Of a stretch of 64,000 nucleotides of DNA, positions 1 to 8,739 are shown one piece after another. The stretch is taken from positions 186,001 to 250,000 of the forward strand of contig NZ_MZXW01000041.1 of assembly GCF_004123905.1 (NCBI RefSeq), written 5' to 3'. The notes beneath the pieces are model-generated. The model was not told the origin of the DNA. It was given only the letters and a program-made list of their open reading frames with translations, and ran no database searches. Numbering within the stretch: the first letter of the stretch is position 1; each line of letters begins with the position of its first letter. This stretch comes from Bradyrhizobium betae (GTDB taxonomy: Bacteria; Pseudomonadota; Alphaproteobacteria; Rhizobiales; Xanthobacteraceae). The position numbers were made by a program, and so were the translations under genes.

Positions 1-660
1 ACGATGCTGTCCTTCATCTTCACCGACGCGCCGATCGCGCCTGCCGCGCTGCAGGCGCTGCTCAAGGCCGGCGTCGAGGACACCTTTAATGCGGTGACGA
101 TCGACGGCGACACGTCGACGTCGGACACGCTGCTCGCCTTCGCGACCGGCGCTGCCGCGGAACACGGCGCGCCAAAGATCAGCCGCGCCAGCGATCCCAG
201 GTTGAAGGCCTTCGTCAAAGCCTTCAACCAGGTGCTCGCCAATCTCTCGGAGCAAGTGGCACGCGACGGCGAAGGCGCACGCAAGCTGGTCGAGATCACC
301 GTCGAGGGCGCCAAGACCAAGGCCTCGGCGCGCAAGATCGCGATGTCGATTGCCAATTCGCCGTTGGTGAAGACCGCGATCGCCGGCGAAGACGCCAATT
401 GGGGCCGCGTGGTGATGGCGGTCGGCAAGGCCGGCGAGCCGGCCGACCGCGACAAGCTCTCGATCTCCTTCAACGGCATCCGCGTCGCCAAGAGCGGCGC
501 GCGCGATCCGTCCTATGACGAGGCGCAGGTGTCGGAAGCGATGAAGGCGCCGGAGATCGCGATCAAGGTCTCGCTCGGCCTAGGCAAGGGCCGCGACCGC
601 GTGCTGACCTGCGACCTGACGAAGGAGTATGTGGCGATCAACGGGGATTACAGGTCGTAG
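1..660 (+). CDS. argJ: Arginine biosynthesis bifunctional protein ArgJ, C-terminal (beta) part, 5' truncated by window
   Basis: This is the beta-chain portion of glutamate N-acetyltransferase / amino-acid N-acetyltransferase. The enzyme moves an acetyl group from N-acetylornithine to glutamate in the cyclic arginine pathway, in the cytoplasm. The window opens on codon ACG, a Thr followed by Met-Leu. In this family the precursor cleaves itself before that Thr, which then becomes the N-terminal nucleophile of the beta chain, so the visible part is almost exactly the mature beta chain (219 residues). The family stretch DANWGRVVMAVG lies near residue 130, and the chain ends in the usual NGDYRS. 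The alpha chain lies upstream of the window. Family assignment is firm; the cleavage point is inferred from the family. Confidence 0.95.
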   Translation, partial: TMLSFIFTDAPIAPAALQALLKAGVEDTFNAVTIDGDTSTSDTLLAFATGAAAEHGAPKISRASDPRLKAFVKAFNQVLANLSEQVARDGEGARKLVEITVEGAKTKASARKIAMSIANSPLVKTAIAGEDANWGRVVMAVGKAGEPADRDKLSISFNGIRVAKSGARDPSYDEAQVSEAMKAPEIAIKVSLGLGKGRDRVLTCDLTKEYVAINGDYRS

Positions 661-663
661 GCT

Positions 664-830
664 CATCTCCCTCGCCCCGTTCTTATACGGGGCCGGGACA
701 AGCTACGCTCGCCCTGAGAGGGTTGAGCTGAGGGGCTTCTCTCCACGGGCGAGATTGTCGTGGGACCTGTACCCCCTCACCCGGATCGCAAGGGCGATCC
801 GACCTCTCCCCGCAAGCGGGGAGAGGTGAG
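664..830 (+). repeat. Composite palindromic intergenic repeat, copy 1 (about 165 bp)
   Basis: A gene-free stretch between argJ and the next gene holds several nested palindromes, including a stem of cctctcccc with ggggagagg near 804-826 and gatcgc with gcgatc near 784-798. The whole unit matches the reverse complement of 54316-54477 almost end to end by eye, so it is a dispersed repeat and not just a terminator. Its first part could still end argJ transcription. Function is unknown. Confidence 0.75.
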
Positions 831-834
831 CAAA

Positions 835-2193
835 TCAGCCCGAGATCCGCGCGTCCGCGACGGCCTTCTTGAACAGCGCGTTCATCGCGTCCGAGATGCC
901 TTGCGTCGGACTGACCTCGAAATAAAATCCCGGCGAAGCGCAGCTCTGCATGTTCTGCGCGATCTTGCTGTTCGGAGACGGCCCCCACGTCCCGGCGTTG
1001 AAGGGCGATATCCATGTGTTGTACCAGTTGTCAGTAGGGGGTTGATATGTCGTGTACAGCACCGCGATCTTGATGCCGCGATTCTTGATCGTCGTGCAGA
1101 GCGCCGGATTGATCGGCGACTGACAGCGGTTCGTTGGCGTGTAAAGAGGATACGAAGCGGACGATACGCTGCACATCGTCGTGCTCGAGTTGGTTTCGTC
1201 GGCGACGCCATCGGATACAAAAAACAGATATTTCAGCGGTGACGCGGATGTGCCGGTTCCCGGCGAGGCGATTGCGCTATTGATCGCAGGAAAAATAGTC
1301 GTGAAAGGCGTGTCTTTGTCGGCCGTATACGAATCATTCTGACCGGCGACCGCCATCAGATCGATGCTTCCCGCCGCGGTCTTGGCGGACGTCAGGCTCG
1401 ACGAGAGCGAGAACAGACTTCTCAATCCGATCGTTGCTGACGCAGCGCCGAAGTCGTAGATCGCCATTCTGAACTGGTTCGTGTAGGTCTGCGTGTTCTG
1501 GGCTGTGTCCATCAAGTTCGCGCTCGCCTGGCGCACCACGTCGATTCGGGTCGTGATGCCATTTGCCTTGGCTATGTCGTAGTTGCTCGTGCCGGCGCTC
1601 TTGGAGGTGTCGTGACACGCGAATGCGCATCCACCCGTCTTTGCCTGCATATTCGTGATGTCGGTCGGTGTCGCTGCCACCCCCATCGACGGCGAATTGT
1701 CCAGCAGGAGATAGAAATCGACGTAGAGCGGCATGTTGGCCGTTGACGTCGACGTGCCGCTCATGGTCAGCGCTGTCTTGCCGATCAGGCCGAGAAACAT
1801 GGTGTTGATGGTGGCGGTGAACGAGACGGTCGAGTTGACCGTCGAGCCGCTCTTGACGACGGTCGGGGTGACACTGTCGAGCGTATAGCCGGTCAGATTG
1901 GCGCGATTGGCATCAAAGATGTTCTTGGCGTCGGTGACGCCAACGGAAATCGAACCATCCGACGTCATCGTACCCGCCGCCGCAAAGGCCGGCGAGGCCT
2001 TGGCGATCGCGCCGACGCTGGCCGCGTCGGCCGCGGCTTGCAGCTTGGATCGGACCTGCGTCGCGCGGGAGTAATCGACCGCGCAGCCGACGAACGTGAT
2101 CAGGGGGACGCAGCAGAGTGCGAAGATCACCGCGACATTGCCGCGCTGGTCGCGGGCAAATCGACGCGAAAAGATACGAAACGCAGCGCGCAT
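835..2193 (-). CDS. TadG-like pilus-assembly protein with von Willebrand factor A domain (paralogue 1)
   Basis: A 452-residue protein of the TadE/TadG type. A basic N-terminus with the motif RFARDQRGNVAVIFA leads into one membrane helix (about residues 19-39), which anchors a large periplasmic part. A vWA domain follows from about residue 157, with the MIDAS metal motif DNSPS at 165-169. Such proteins are linked to Tad/Flp pilus assembly or envelope functions, but no other tad genes are nearby. A paralogue with the same layout and the same C-terminal pattern lies at 36182-37483 on the other strand. I took the ATG at 2193, right before the basic membrane anchor; a GTG 33 bases upstream is possible. 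Exact role is unknown. Confidence 0.8.
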   Translation of the reverse strand: MRAAFRIFSRRFARDQRGNVAVIFALCCVPLITFVGCAVDYSRATQVRSKLQAAADAASVGAIAKASPAFAAAGTMTSDGSISVGVTDAKNIFDANRANLTGYTLDSVTPTVVKSGSTVNSTVSFTATINTMFLGLIGKTALTMSGTSTSTANMPLYVDFYLLLDNSPSMGVAATPTDITNMQAKTGGCAFACHDTSKSAGTSNYDIAKANGITTRIDVVRQASANLMDTAQNTQTYTNQFRMAIYDFGAASATIGLRSLFSLSSSLTSAKTAAGSIDLMAVAGQNDSYTADKDTPFTTIFPAINSAIASPGTGTSASPLKYLFFVSDGVADETNSSTTMCSVSSASYPLYTPTNRCQSPINPALCTTIKNRGIKIAVLYTTYQPPTDNWYNTWISPFNAGTWGPSPNSKIAQNMQSCASPGFYFEVSPTQGISDAMNALFKKAVADARISG

Positions 2194-2330
2194 GGGTTTG
2201 GGCCCGGAGTGGTGATGCGGTTCCACTCTAGGAACAGTCGATTAAATATGACTTATGGAGACCGTAGAAACGCGGCCCGCAACGAGGTTAACAAACCATT
2301 GCGGACGATCTTCAGCGAGCGACATCATTT

Positions 2331-2741
2331 ATGGCTGATCTCAAACTGACTCTGGTGGTGGCCTGCGCGCTGGTCGACGCCGACAAGCGCGTCCTGATCG
2401 CGCAGCGCCCCGAGGGCAAGACGCTGGCCGGCCTCTGGGAATTTCCCGGCGGCAAACTCGAGCCCGGCGAACGGCCGGAGCAGAGCCTGATCCGCGAGCT
2501 TCACGAGGAGCTTGGCATCACGGTCGCCGAGCCGTGCCTGGCCCCGCTGACCTTTGCCAGCTACGGCTACGAGACCTTCCACCTGTTGATGCCGCTCTAC
2601 ATCTGCCGGCGCTGGGAGGGGCAGGTGGCGGGCCGCGAAGGCCAAAACCTCGCCTGGGTCCGCGCCAATAAGCTGCGCGACTACCCGATGCCGCCGGCAG
2701 ATATTCCGCTGATCCCGCATTTGATTGATTTGCTGATGTGA
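2331..2741 (+). CDS. mutT: 8-oxo-dGTP diphosphatase MutT (Nudix hydrolase)
   Basis: A 136-residue Nudix hydrolase that probably removes oxidised guanine nucleotides from the pool by hydrolysing 8-oxo-dGTP to the monophosphate. The complete Nudix box runs from Gly41 to Ile63 and matches G-x5-E-x7-R-E-U-x-E-E-x-G-U, with metal ligands Glu56, Glu59 and Glu60 in place. WEFPGGK just before it is typical of MutT. The length is normal for MutT. It is divergent from the TadG-like gene. The ribosome binding site is weak. Specificity for 8-oxo-dGTP is inferred from the MutT-like sequence, since Nudix substrates vary. Confidence 0.88.
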   Translation: MADLKLTLVVACALVDADKRVLIAQRPEGKTLAGLWEFPGGKLEPGERPEQSLIRELHEELGITVAEPCLAPLTFASYGYETFHLLMPLYICRRWEGQVAGREGQNLAWVRANKLRDYPMPPADIPLIPHLIDLLM

Positions 2742-2766
2742 GTTGGGTGGTCGCCACGCACTCAGC

Positions 2767-2889
2767 CGTCATGCCCGGGCTTGTCCCGGGCATCCACGAT
2801 CTTGGCGCCGAGTTGAAAGACGTGGATGGCCGGGACATAGGCGAGCGGAAGCGACGCCGTCCTTCGGACGGCTATGCCCGGCCATGACG
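2767..2889. repeat. Palindromic intergenic repeat ('gtcatgcccgggc' type), copy 1
   Basis: The stretch between mutT and the convergent methyltransferase gene starts gtcatgcccgggcttgtccc and ends in ggctatgcccggccatgac, so its ends are inverted copies. Internal short palindromes (catccacg/cgtggatg) form further stems. A second member lies at 32126-32211. It may help to end transcription of the two convergent genes. Confidence 0.7.
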
Positions 2890-2897
2890 GAGAGAGT

Positions 2898-3746
2898 CTA
2901 CGTCTTCCCCGCCTTCTTCACCGCCTCCGCGAGGCTCGCTTTCGCCGAACCCGGCTTCAACGGCTGCTGCTGACTCGCGTGTGGCGCCCAGCCGGACAGC
3001 CAGATGATGTCAAACGTCGCGCGGATGCGGCCGTCGGCATCGGCAAAGCGCCCGGCATAGATCTCGGCCATGCGCAACATCGTCGCACGCCGGCTCGGCG
3101 TACGGCGCCGTTCAATCAGTACATTGGCCGCGCCCATGCGGCGGAGATCCTGCATCAGCGCGAACGCATTGGAATAGCGCACCACGACGCGATCGACGTC
3201 GGTCACCGGCAGCGCAAAGCCCGCGCGCTGCAACAGCGCGCCGACGTCGCGCAGATCAGCGAACGGCGCGACGCGCGGCGACACGCCGCCCTCGCATTCG
3301 GCTTCCGCCGCGGCAAAGGCCTGCCGCAGTTCGGTCAGGCTATCGCCGCCGATCATCGCGGCGAGCAGCAGACCGTCGGGCTTCAGCGCACGACGGATTT
3401 GCGCCAGCACGCCCGGCAGATCGTTGACGAATTGCAGCGCTAGCGCGGACACGACGAGGTCGAGACTTTCCGGTGCGAACGGCAGTTTCTCGGCACCCGC
3501 TGCATCGAGCGCGATCCGCTCGATGGAAGGAAGCCGCGCACGCAGCCCAGCAAGCCCTTCACCTGGCGTCCAGAGATCAGCCGGCGCCTGAAACTCGCGC
3601 ATCACCGCGGCCAGCCGATCGGACATGTCCTCGGCGACACGATCGAGCAGGAATGTCACCTCGCCCTGCGCCTGCGCGCGCCGCCGCCGCGCGTGCAGCA
3701 AAGCGCGATCGAACAAAGCGGGCGGGGTTTGCGGGGTCTGGGCCAT
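2898..3746 (-). CDS. SAM-dependent methyltransferase-fold protein, NDUFAF5/BioC-like
   Basis: A 282-residue class I methyltransferase-fold protein. Its closest recognisable relatives are alphaproteobacterial homologues of NDUFAF5, the mitochondrial complex I assembly factor. Supporting stretches are the N-terminal FDRALLHARRRRA, the post-core ESLDLVVSALALQFVNDLPG (Methyltransf_11 pattern), and the later RDVGALLQRAGFALPVTDVD and YSNAFALMQDLRRMGAANVL, which occur in both NDUFAF5 and BioC proteins. The classical glycine-rich SAM motif is poorly visible. In humans NDUFAF5 hydroxylates an arginine of a complex I subunit, and a similar role here is only inference. It is divergent from comF with about 65 bases between the starts. 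Confidence 0.75.
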   Translation of the reverse strand: MAQTPQTPPALFDRALLHARRRRAQAQGEVTFLLDRVAEDMSDRLAAVMREFQAPADLWTPGEGLAGLRARLPSIERIALDAAGAEKLPFAPESLDLVVSALALQFVNDLPGVLAQIRRALKPDGLLLAAMIGGDSLTELRQAFAAAEAECEGGVSPRVAPFADLRDVGALLQRAGFALPVTDVDRVVVRYSNAFALMQDLRRMGAANVLIERRRTPSRRATMLRMAEIYAGRFADADGRIRATFDIIWLSGWAPHASQQQPLKPGSAKASLAEAVKKAGKT

Positions 3747-3811
3747 GCGGTCTGGTTACGCCGATCGCCACGGTTCTGGCAATCCGCTGTTTGCGGCGCT
3801 AGCCTCGCCCT

Positions 3812-4609
3812 ATGGAAGCCGACGCCGCCCCCACCCGCTCCATTGCCGCACCGTTGCGTGCCGCGTGGACGGCTGGCCGCCATGTCCTGACGCGCGCGGC
3901 ACGGCTCGCGCTCGACATCGCGCTGCCGACGATGTGCGTGTCCTGCCGCGAGCCGGTCGACGGCGAGGGCGTTTGCGCAGCATGCTGGGCAAAGCTGTCG
4001 TTCATCGAACGGCCCTATTGCCCGCGGCTCGGCATCCCCTTTGTCTACGACCCCGGCCCCGACATGCTGTCGATGGAGGCGATCGCGAGCCCACCGGCCT
4101 ACATGCGGGCGCGCGCAGCGGTGCGCTATGACGATGTCGCCCGCACGCTGGTGCATGCGCTGAAATACCAGGATCGCACCGATCTGGCGCCGGCCATGGG
4201 TCGCTGGATGGCGCGCGCGGGCGGCGAGTTGCTCGCTGGCGCCGACATGCTGGTGCCGGTGCCCCTGCATTGGCGGCGGGCCTGGCGCCGCCGCTATAAT
4301 CAGTCTGGAGCGCTCGCGCGTGTCATCGAACGGCAGAGCGGGATTAAAGTGCGAGGCGAGGTGCTGCGCCGGGTGCGCGCGACCGAGCAGCAGATCGGCC
4401 TGTCGCGGGCCCAGCGCGCCACCAATGTGCAGGGCGCATTCCAGGTATCCCCCGACCGTCAGGCCGAAATCCAGGGCCGGCGGGTCGTCCTGATCGACGA
4501 CGTCCTGACCTCAGGTGCGACACTGGATGCCTGCGCGCGGGCCCTGCTCCGCGCCAAGGCGGCCCAGGTCGACGTGCTGGTCTTCGCCCGGGTTGTCGAG
4601 AGCCGGTGA
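3812..4609 (+). CDS. comF: ComF family phosphoribosyltransferase-like protein
   Basis: A 265-residue ComF-family protein. An N-terminal four-cysteine zinc site (Cys42, Cys45, Cys55, Cys58) precedes a type I phosphoribosyltransferase domain whose PRPP-binding loop VVLIDDVLTSGAT is at 225-237. The family is tied to DNA uptake in naturally competent bacteria, but it is widespread in bacteria not known to be competent and its reaction is not established. It leads a tight gene group with grxC, a nitrilase-like gene and a DUF1178 gene on the same strand, so co-transcription is likely. Family is sure, function is not. Confidence 0.87.
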   Translation: MEADAAPTRSIAAPLRAAWTAGRHVLTRAARLALDIALPTMCVSCREPVDGEGVCAACWAKLSFIERPYCPRLGIPFVYDPGPDMLSMEAIASPPAYMRARAAVRYDDVARTLVHALKYQDRTDLAPAMGRWMARAGGELLAGADMLVPVPLHWRRAWRRRYNQSGALARVIERQSGIKVRGEVLRRVRATEQQIGLSRAQRATNVQGAFQVSPDRQAEIQGRRVVLIDDVLTSGATLDACARALLRAKAAQVDVLVFARVVESR

Positions 4610-4656
4610 AGTCCCATATAATTCAATGAATTCATGACATGAGAGCGCCAGACAAC

Positions 4657-4932
4657 ATGACCGCTGCTGTCGAGATCTACACGAGGCCGGGCTGCGGCTA
4701 TTGTTCCGCCGCCAAATCGCTGCTGACCCGCAAGAAGGCCAATTTCGCGGAATTCGACGTCGCCCAGAACGCCTCCTGGCGCGAAGAGATGTACGATCGC
4801 GCCGGCCAAGGCTCGACCTTCCCGCAGATCTGGATCGGCGGCACCCACATCGGCGGCTGCGACGATCTCTACGCGCTCGACCGCGAGGGCAAGCTCGACG
4901 GCCTGCTCGAAAGCGTCAAGGCGGTCTCATGA
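4657..4932 (+). CDS. grxC: Glutaredoxin 3
   Basis: A 91-residue monothiol-reducing glutaredoxin. The redox motif CGYC sits at the start of the first helix (TRPGCGYCSAAKSLL), followed by the TFPQIWIGGTHIGGCDDLY stretch with the cis-proline and glutathione-binding glycines. It uses glutathione to reduce protein disulfides in the cytoplasm. I chose ATG 4657 over ATG 4639 because the domain starts right after it. The stop codon overlaps the start of the next gene (ATGA), so translation is probably coupled. Length fits the GrxC family. Confidence 0.92.
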   Translation: MTAAVEIYTRPGCGYCSAAKSLLTRKKANFAEFDVAQNASWREEMYDRAGQGSTFPQIWIGGTHIGGCDDLYALDREGKLDGLLESVKAVS

Positions 4933-5819
4933 GCCAGGATCAAGCTCAGGACCGGACCTTCACCGCGGCCATGATTCAGATGCGCACCGGCCTGTTGCCG
5001 GAGCCGAGCCTGGCGCAGGCCACGAGGCTGATCCGGCAGGCGGCGGCCAACGGCGCCGACTACGTGCAGACGCCCGAAGTCAGCAACATGATGCAGCTCA
5101 ACCGCAAGGCGCTGTTCGAGCACCTCCAGAGCGAAGAGAACGATCCCTCGCTGAAGGCCTATCGCGCGCTCGCGGCCGAGCTGAAGATCCACATCCATGT
5201 CGGCTCACTGGCGCTGCGCTTCTCCGAAGAGAAGGCGGTCAACCGCTCCTTCCTGATCGGGCCCGAGGGCAATGTGCTCGCGAGCTACGACAAGATCCAC
5301 ATGTTCGATATCGAGCTGCCGGACGGCGAGAGCTATCGCGAGTCCGCGAATTACCAGCCGGGCGAGACCGCCGTGATCTCCGACCTGCCCTGGGGTCGCG
5401 TCGGCTTGACGATCTGCTACGACGTGCGCTTCCCCGCGCTCTATCGGGCGCTGGCGGAAAGCGGCGCGTATTTCATCACGGTGCCGTCGGCCTTCACCCG
5501 CAAGACCGGCGAGGCCCATTGGCACATCCTGCTGCGCGCACGCGCGATCGAGACCGGCTGCTTCATCTTTGCCGCCGCGCAGGCAGGCACCCACGAGAAC
5601 AAGCGCGAGACGTTCGGCCATTCGCTGATCATCGACCCCTGGGGCGAGATCCTCGCCGAGGGCGATGTCGAACCCGGCATCATCATGGCCGAGATCGACC
5701 CGGCCAAGGTCGAGACGGCGCGCCGCGCGATCCCCTCGCTCCAGCACGGCCGCCGCTTCGGCGTCGCCGACCCCAAGGCCGGGCCGGACCATCTGCATCT
5801 GGTGCGGGGATCGGCATGA
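4929..5819 (+). CDS. Carbon-nitrogen hydrolase, Nit1/NIT family
   Basis: A 296-residue member of the nitrilase superfamily, Nit branch. The catalytic triad is visible: Glu50 (TPEVSNMM), Lys122 (YDKIHMFDIEL) and Cys163 (TICYDVRFPALYR). The FDIELPDG context is typical of Nit1/NIT2 proteins, which hydrolyse deaminated glutathione or omega-amides of keto acids. Lying right after glutaredoxin, a glutathione-repair role (deaminated glutathione amidase) is attractive but inferred. The start at 4929 overlaps the grxC stop in ATGA, and the stop overlaps the next start the same way. An in-frame extension upstream to 4701 overlaps grxC and is not credible. Confidence 0.88.
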   Translation: MSQDQAQDRTFTAAMIQMRTGLLPEPSLAQATRLIRQAAANGADYVQTPEVSNMMQLNRKALFEHLQSEENDPSLKAYRALAAELKIHIHVGSLALRFSEEKAVNRSFLIGPEGNVLASYDKIHMFDIELPDGESYRESANYQPGETAVISDLPWGRVGLTICYDVRFPALYRALAESGAYFITVPSAFTRKTGEAHWHILLRARAIETGCFIFAAAQAGTHENKRETFGHSLIIDPWGEILAEGDVEPGIIMAEIDPAKVETARRAIPSLQHGRRFGVADPKAGPDHLHLVRGSA

Positions 5820-6298
5820 TCCGCTACGCGCTCCATTGCGACCGCAACCACGCGTTCGAGAGCTGGTTTCAGAGCTCGTCGGCTTACGATTCGCAGGTGA
5901 AGCGCAAGCTCGTGACCTGTCCGATCTGCGGCTCGGCCAAGGTCGACAAGGCGATCATGGCCCCGCGCATCGTCGGCAAGAAGGGCCGCGGGCGCGCGAC
6001 GCCGCCGCCGGAGCCGGCCACCACTACTGCGTCCGAAGCTGCGCAGCCCGCAACGACCTCGCTGATGATGGCGCAGGAGCGCGAGCTGCGCACCAAGCTG
6101 AAGGAATTGCGCGACCACATCGTCAAGAACGCCGACAATGTCGGCGAGCGCTTTGCGAATGAAGCCCGCGCGATGCATTACGGCGACAAGGAGCACCGCC
6201 CGATCTATGGCGAGGCCTCGCCCGACGAGGCCAAGTCGCTGATCGACGAGGGCATCGAGGTATCGCCGCTGCCGACGCTGCCGGAAGACCGGAACTGA
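5816..6298 (+). CDS. DUF1178 family protein
   Basis: A 160-residue protein of DUF1178. The N-terminal part has Cys8 and a CPIC pair (Cys35, Cys38), which suggests a small zinc-ribbon-like fold. A Pro/Ala-rich linker follows near residues 60-80, and the C-terminal part (FANEARAMHYGDKEHRPIYGEA) is strongly conserved in alphaproteobacteria. Function is unknown. It begins inside the stop of the nitrilase gene (ATGA) and ends the comF-grxC-nit operon. The ATG at 5816 fits the conserved N-terminus MIRYALHC. Confidence 0.88.
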   Translation: MIRYALHCDRNHAFESWFQSSSAYDSQVKRKLVTCPICGSAKVDKAIMAPRIVGKKGRGRATPPPEPATTTASEAAQPATTSLMMAQERELRTKLKELRDHIVKNADNVGERFANEARAMHYGDKEHRPIYGEASPDEAKSLIDEGIEVSPLPTLPEDRN

Positions 6299-6311
6299 CG
6301 CGCGAAGCGCG

Positions 6312-7211
6312 TCAGGCCCCCACCAGCAGCGCCACGCCGGCCACGATCAGCACGATGCCAAAAATCTCGCGCGGCGCGATCGGCTGCTTGAACGAGTAAT
6401 ACGCCACGGCTTGCGCGAACAGCACCTCGATCAGAGCCAGCGTGCGGACGTTGGCGGCGGCCGTCAGCGCGAACGCCAGGAACCAGAACTGCGAGGCGAA
6501 GGCGCCCATGAAGCCCGCGAGCAGCGATGGCTTCCACAGACCGAGGATCGCTTGAAGCACCTTTGGCGCGCGCCAGAGCAGGTAGATCGTCAGGATCAGC
6601 GTCTGCACGAACAGGCCGAGCACCAGCGTGAACGACGCTGCCGTCACGAACGATACGCCCGGCACGTTGATGATGGCGCCGCGAAAGCCGACCGCCGACA
6701 GCGCAAAGGCCGCAGCCGCCACGAGGCCGGTGATGGTCGGCTTCAGCTCCGCAAAACTCTTCTCGCCGCCGGGCCGCAGCGCGGTGATGACGACGCCGAC
6801 AGTCGCGATCACGATCGCCAGCACCTTGAGCCAGGTGAGGTGATCGCCGAGGAACACAAAGCCGAAGATCGCGGTCTGGATCGCCTCGGTCTTCAGGTAC
6901 GCCGTCGTCACCACGAACGAGCGGTCGTTCATCGCAAGCAGCATCAGCCCTGTGGCCACGATCTGGCTGAGCGCCCCGAGCAGCAGCCACGGCCAGAACA
7001 CGGTCGGCGGCATGCCGAGATGATCGCCGGTCGCAACCAGCACCACGCCCAGGAACAGCAGCGAGAACGGGAAGCCGAACAGGAAGCGGATATTGGTTGC
7101 GCCCCAGGTCCCCAGCGGCTTCGTCAACGACCGCTGCATCGCATTGCGCGCGACTTGGCCCAGCGCGGCGACGACTGTGAAGGGAATCCAGAGGCTGGTG
7201 ATGGTGAGCAT
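6312..7211 (-). CDS. EamA/DMT-superfamily membrane transporter 1
   Basis: A 299-residue integral membrane protein with about ten hydrophobic segments in two halves, the pattern of the EamA (drug/metabolite transporter) family. Segments such as VFWPWLLLGALSQIVATGLMLLA, AIFGFVFLGDHLTWLKVLAIVIATVGVVI and FGIVLIVAGVALL are typical. It probably exports a small metabolite across the inner membrane; the substrate cannot be told. It converges with DUF1178, with a gap of only 13 bases. A second EamA protein lies at 18123-18992, but the two are not close in sequence. Confidence 0.85.
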   Translation of the reverse strand: MLTITSLWIPFTVVAALGQVARNAMQRSLTKPLGTWGATNIRFLFGFPFSLLFLGVVLVATGDHLGMPPTVFWPWLLLGALSQIVATGLMLLAMNDRSFVVTTAYLKTEAIQTAIFGFVFLGDHLTWLKVLAIVIATVGVVITALRPGGEKSFAELKPTITGLVAAAAFALSAVGFRGAIINVPGVSFVTAASFTLVLGLFVQTLILTIYLLWRAPKVLQAILGLWKPSLLAGFMGAFASQFWFLAFALTAAANVRTLALIEVLFAQAVAYYSFKQPIAPREIFGIVLIVAGVALLVGA

Positions 7212-7314
7212 AGGTGGGGGTGGTCTATGGAGGGCGGTGAGTCACCGTGCAAGTTGAAGTCCGCCCGGTCAACCGCATCGATGTCATGGGAGCGATGCTC
7301 TCGCAGCAAACACG

Positions 7315-7448
7315 CTGTCGTCCCTGCGAACGCAGGGACCCATAACCCCAGGGAGCGATTTTGCGAAGGCTGCCAACCCTGCGCCTCTCACACCATCCGC
7401 CACCGATAGATTCCGCGGTATGGGTCCCTGCGTTCGCACGGACGACAC
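7315..7448. repeat. Inverted intergenic repeat ('gtcgtccctgcg' type), copy 1
   Basis: The 275-base gap between the EamA gene and ubiG holds a pair of inverted arms: gtcgtccctgcgaacgcagg near 7318 and its near complement tgggtccctgcgttcgcacg near 7421, about 80 bases apart. Each arm is also a hairpin by itself (cctgcg/cgcagg). The same style of element occurs at 29931-30090. No gene is visible in the gap. Confidence 0.65.
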
Positions 7449-7486
7449 CGTCTGTGGAGAAGCAGCTCGTGCCATATCCACAGACG

Positions 7487-8260
7487 TCACACCATCCCTT
7501 CCGCCACCACCATGTAGTTCACGTCCATATCCGACGAGAGCGCCCATTTGTCGGCGAAGGGGCTGTAGACGACGCCGGTCTGCTCAGTGATGACGAGGCG
7601 GTTGTCCAGCAGGTACTTCGTCAACTCGTCGGGGGTGACGAACTTGTTCCATTCGTGGGTGCCGCGCGGCAGCCAGCGCAGGACGTATTCGGCGCCGACG
7701 ATGGCGAGCGCAAAGCTCTTCCAGTTCCGGTTCAGCGTCGAGACCACCATCAGGCCGTTCGGCTTCAGCATCGACGCGCAGCGCTTGAGGAAAACGCCGA
7801 CATCGACGACGTGCTCGACCACTTCCATCGCCAGCACGATGTCGAAGCGCTCGCGCGGGTCGATCTCCTCGACCGTGGTGCAGCGATAGTCGATCGACAG
7901 ATGCGCCTTGTCGGCGTGCAGCTTGGCGGCCGCGATGTTGCTGACCGAGGGATCGACGCCGATGACCTGCGCGCCGAGGCGCGACAGCGGCTCACACAAC
8001 AGGCCGGCGCCGCAGCCGATGTCGAGCACGCGCAATCCGCCGAGGCAGTTGAGGCTGCGCACATTGCGCTCGAACTTGCGGCAGGCGGCGTCGCGGATAT
8101 AGCCGAGCCGCAGCGGATTGATCCGGTGCAGCGGCGCCATCTTGCCGTTGGGGTCCCACCACTCGGCCGAGAGTTTTGAGAACTTTGCGATTTCGGCGGC
8201 ATCGACGGTCGAGCCCGCCTGGGGGGCTGCGGTTGCGGAAGTATTTTGCTGCATGCTCAT
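7487..8260 (-). CDS. ubiG: Ubiquinone biosynthesis O-methyltransferase UbiG
   Basis: A 257-residue SAM methyltransferase that carries out both O-methylations of ubiquinone synthesis, at the inner membrane. The N-terminal signature EIAKFSKLSAEWWDPNGKM...LHRINPLRLGYI is diagnostic for UbiG/COQ3. SAM motif I is VLDIGCGAGLLCEPLSRLGA, with acidic Asp in IGVDPS and the later VEHVVDVGVFL. An extra 10 to 15 polar residues at the N-terminus are common in Bradyrhizobium relatives. A nearby MSM start gives two possible Met codons; I used the first. Annotation is strong. Confidence 0.94.
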   Translation of the reverse strand: MSMQQNTSATAAPQAGSTVDAAEIAKFSKLSAEWWDPNGKMAPLHRINPLRLGYIRDAACRKFERNVRSLNCLGGLRVLDIGCGAGLLCEPLSRLGAQVIGVDPSVSNIAAAKLHADKAHLSIDYRCTTVEEIDPRERFDIVLAMEVVEHVVDVGVFLKRCASMLKPNGLMVVSTLNRNWKSFALAIVGAEYVLRWLPRGTHEWNKFVTPDELTKYLLDNRLVITEQTGVVYSPFADKWALSSDMDVNYMVVAEGMV

Positions 8261-8274
8261 GGTTACGCGCGGTC

Positions 8275-8739
8275 CTACCGCGTGGTGATCGAACTACGGA
8301 AGGCCAGCGGCGAGGCGATGGTCGTGATCTTCTCGATCCCCTCGCCGACGCCACGAATGGTCACGTCGCCGTAGTTGAGAATACGTCCAAGAATCGACTG
8401 ATCGACATCGACACTCTCGACCTTGTCCAGCGCCATTTCAAAGGTGCGGCGCTTGATGAACCCGGTCTTATGCACAACCCTGAGGTTGGTGACGTCGGTC
8501 TCGGTGGTGAAACGGTGGAACCAGCCCTTGATGGTCCAATACAGGGCCGCGAGAGCGACGAGGCCGGCACCAATCAGGCAAAGTGTCACAAGCCCTCCGA
8601 CGATCTGCCCCGACAGGACCAAGAGGCCCAAGGCTACGATCCAGGCCACAATCGCCGGAAAATAGAAGATCCAGTGCGCATTGGTCGAATACAGCACCCG
8701 CTCTCCGGGCTGCAGGATTTCGTCAATATAGCGCGCCAT
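8275..8739 (-). CDS. PH domain-containing membrane protein (DUF304 type)
   Basis: A 154-residue protein with two close membrane helices (about residues 24-65) followed by a bacterial pleckstrin-homology domain of the DUF304 type. The pattern VTNLRVVHKTGFIKRRTFEMALDKVESVDVDQSILGRILNYGDVTI is characteristic of that family. Such proteins are small inner-membrane proteins of unknown function. I took the ATG at 8739 (MARYIDEILQPGE); the long upstream extension to 9150 runs across the divergent lysC and is not real. It lies 14 bases upstream of ubiG on the same strand, so the two may be co-transcribed. Confidence 0.85.
   Translation of the reverse strand: MARYIDEILQPGERVLYSTNAHWIFYFPAIVAWIVALGLLVLSGQIVGGLVTLCLIGAGLVALAALYWTIKGWFHRFTTETDVTNLRVVHKTGFIKRRTFEMALDKVESVDVDQSILGRILNYGDVTIRGVGEGIEKITTIASPLAFRSSITTR

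Noticed and set aside
664..830. CRISPR array or terminator cluster
   Set aside because: There are no evenly spaced direct repeats; the palindromes belong to a dispersed intergenic repeat.
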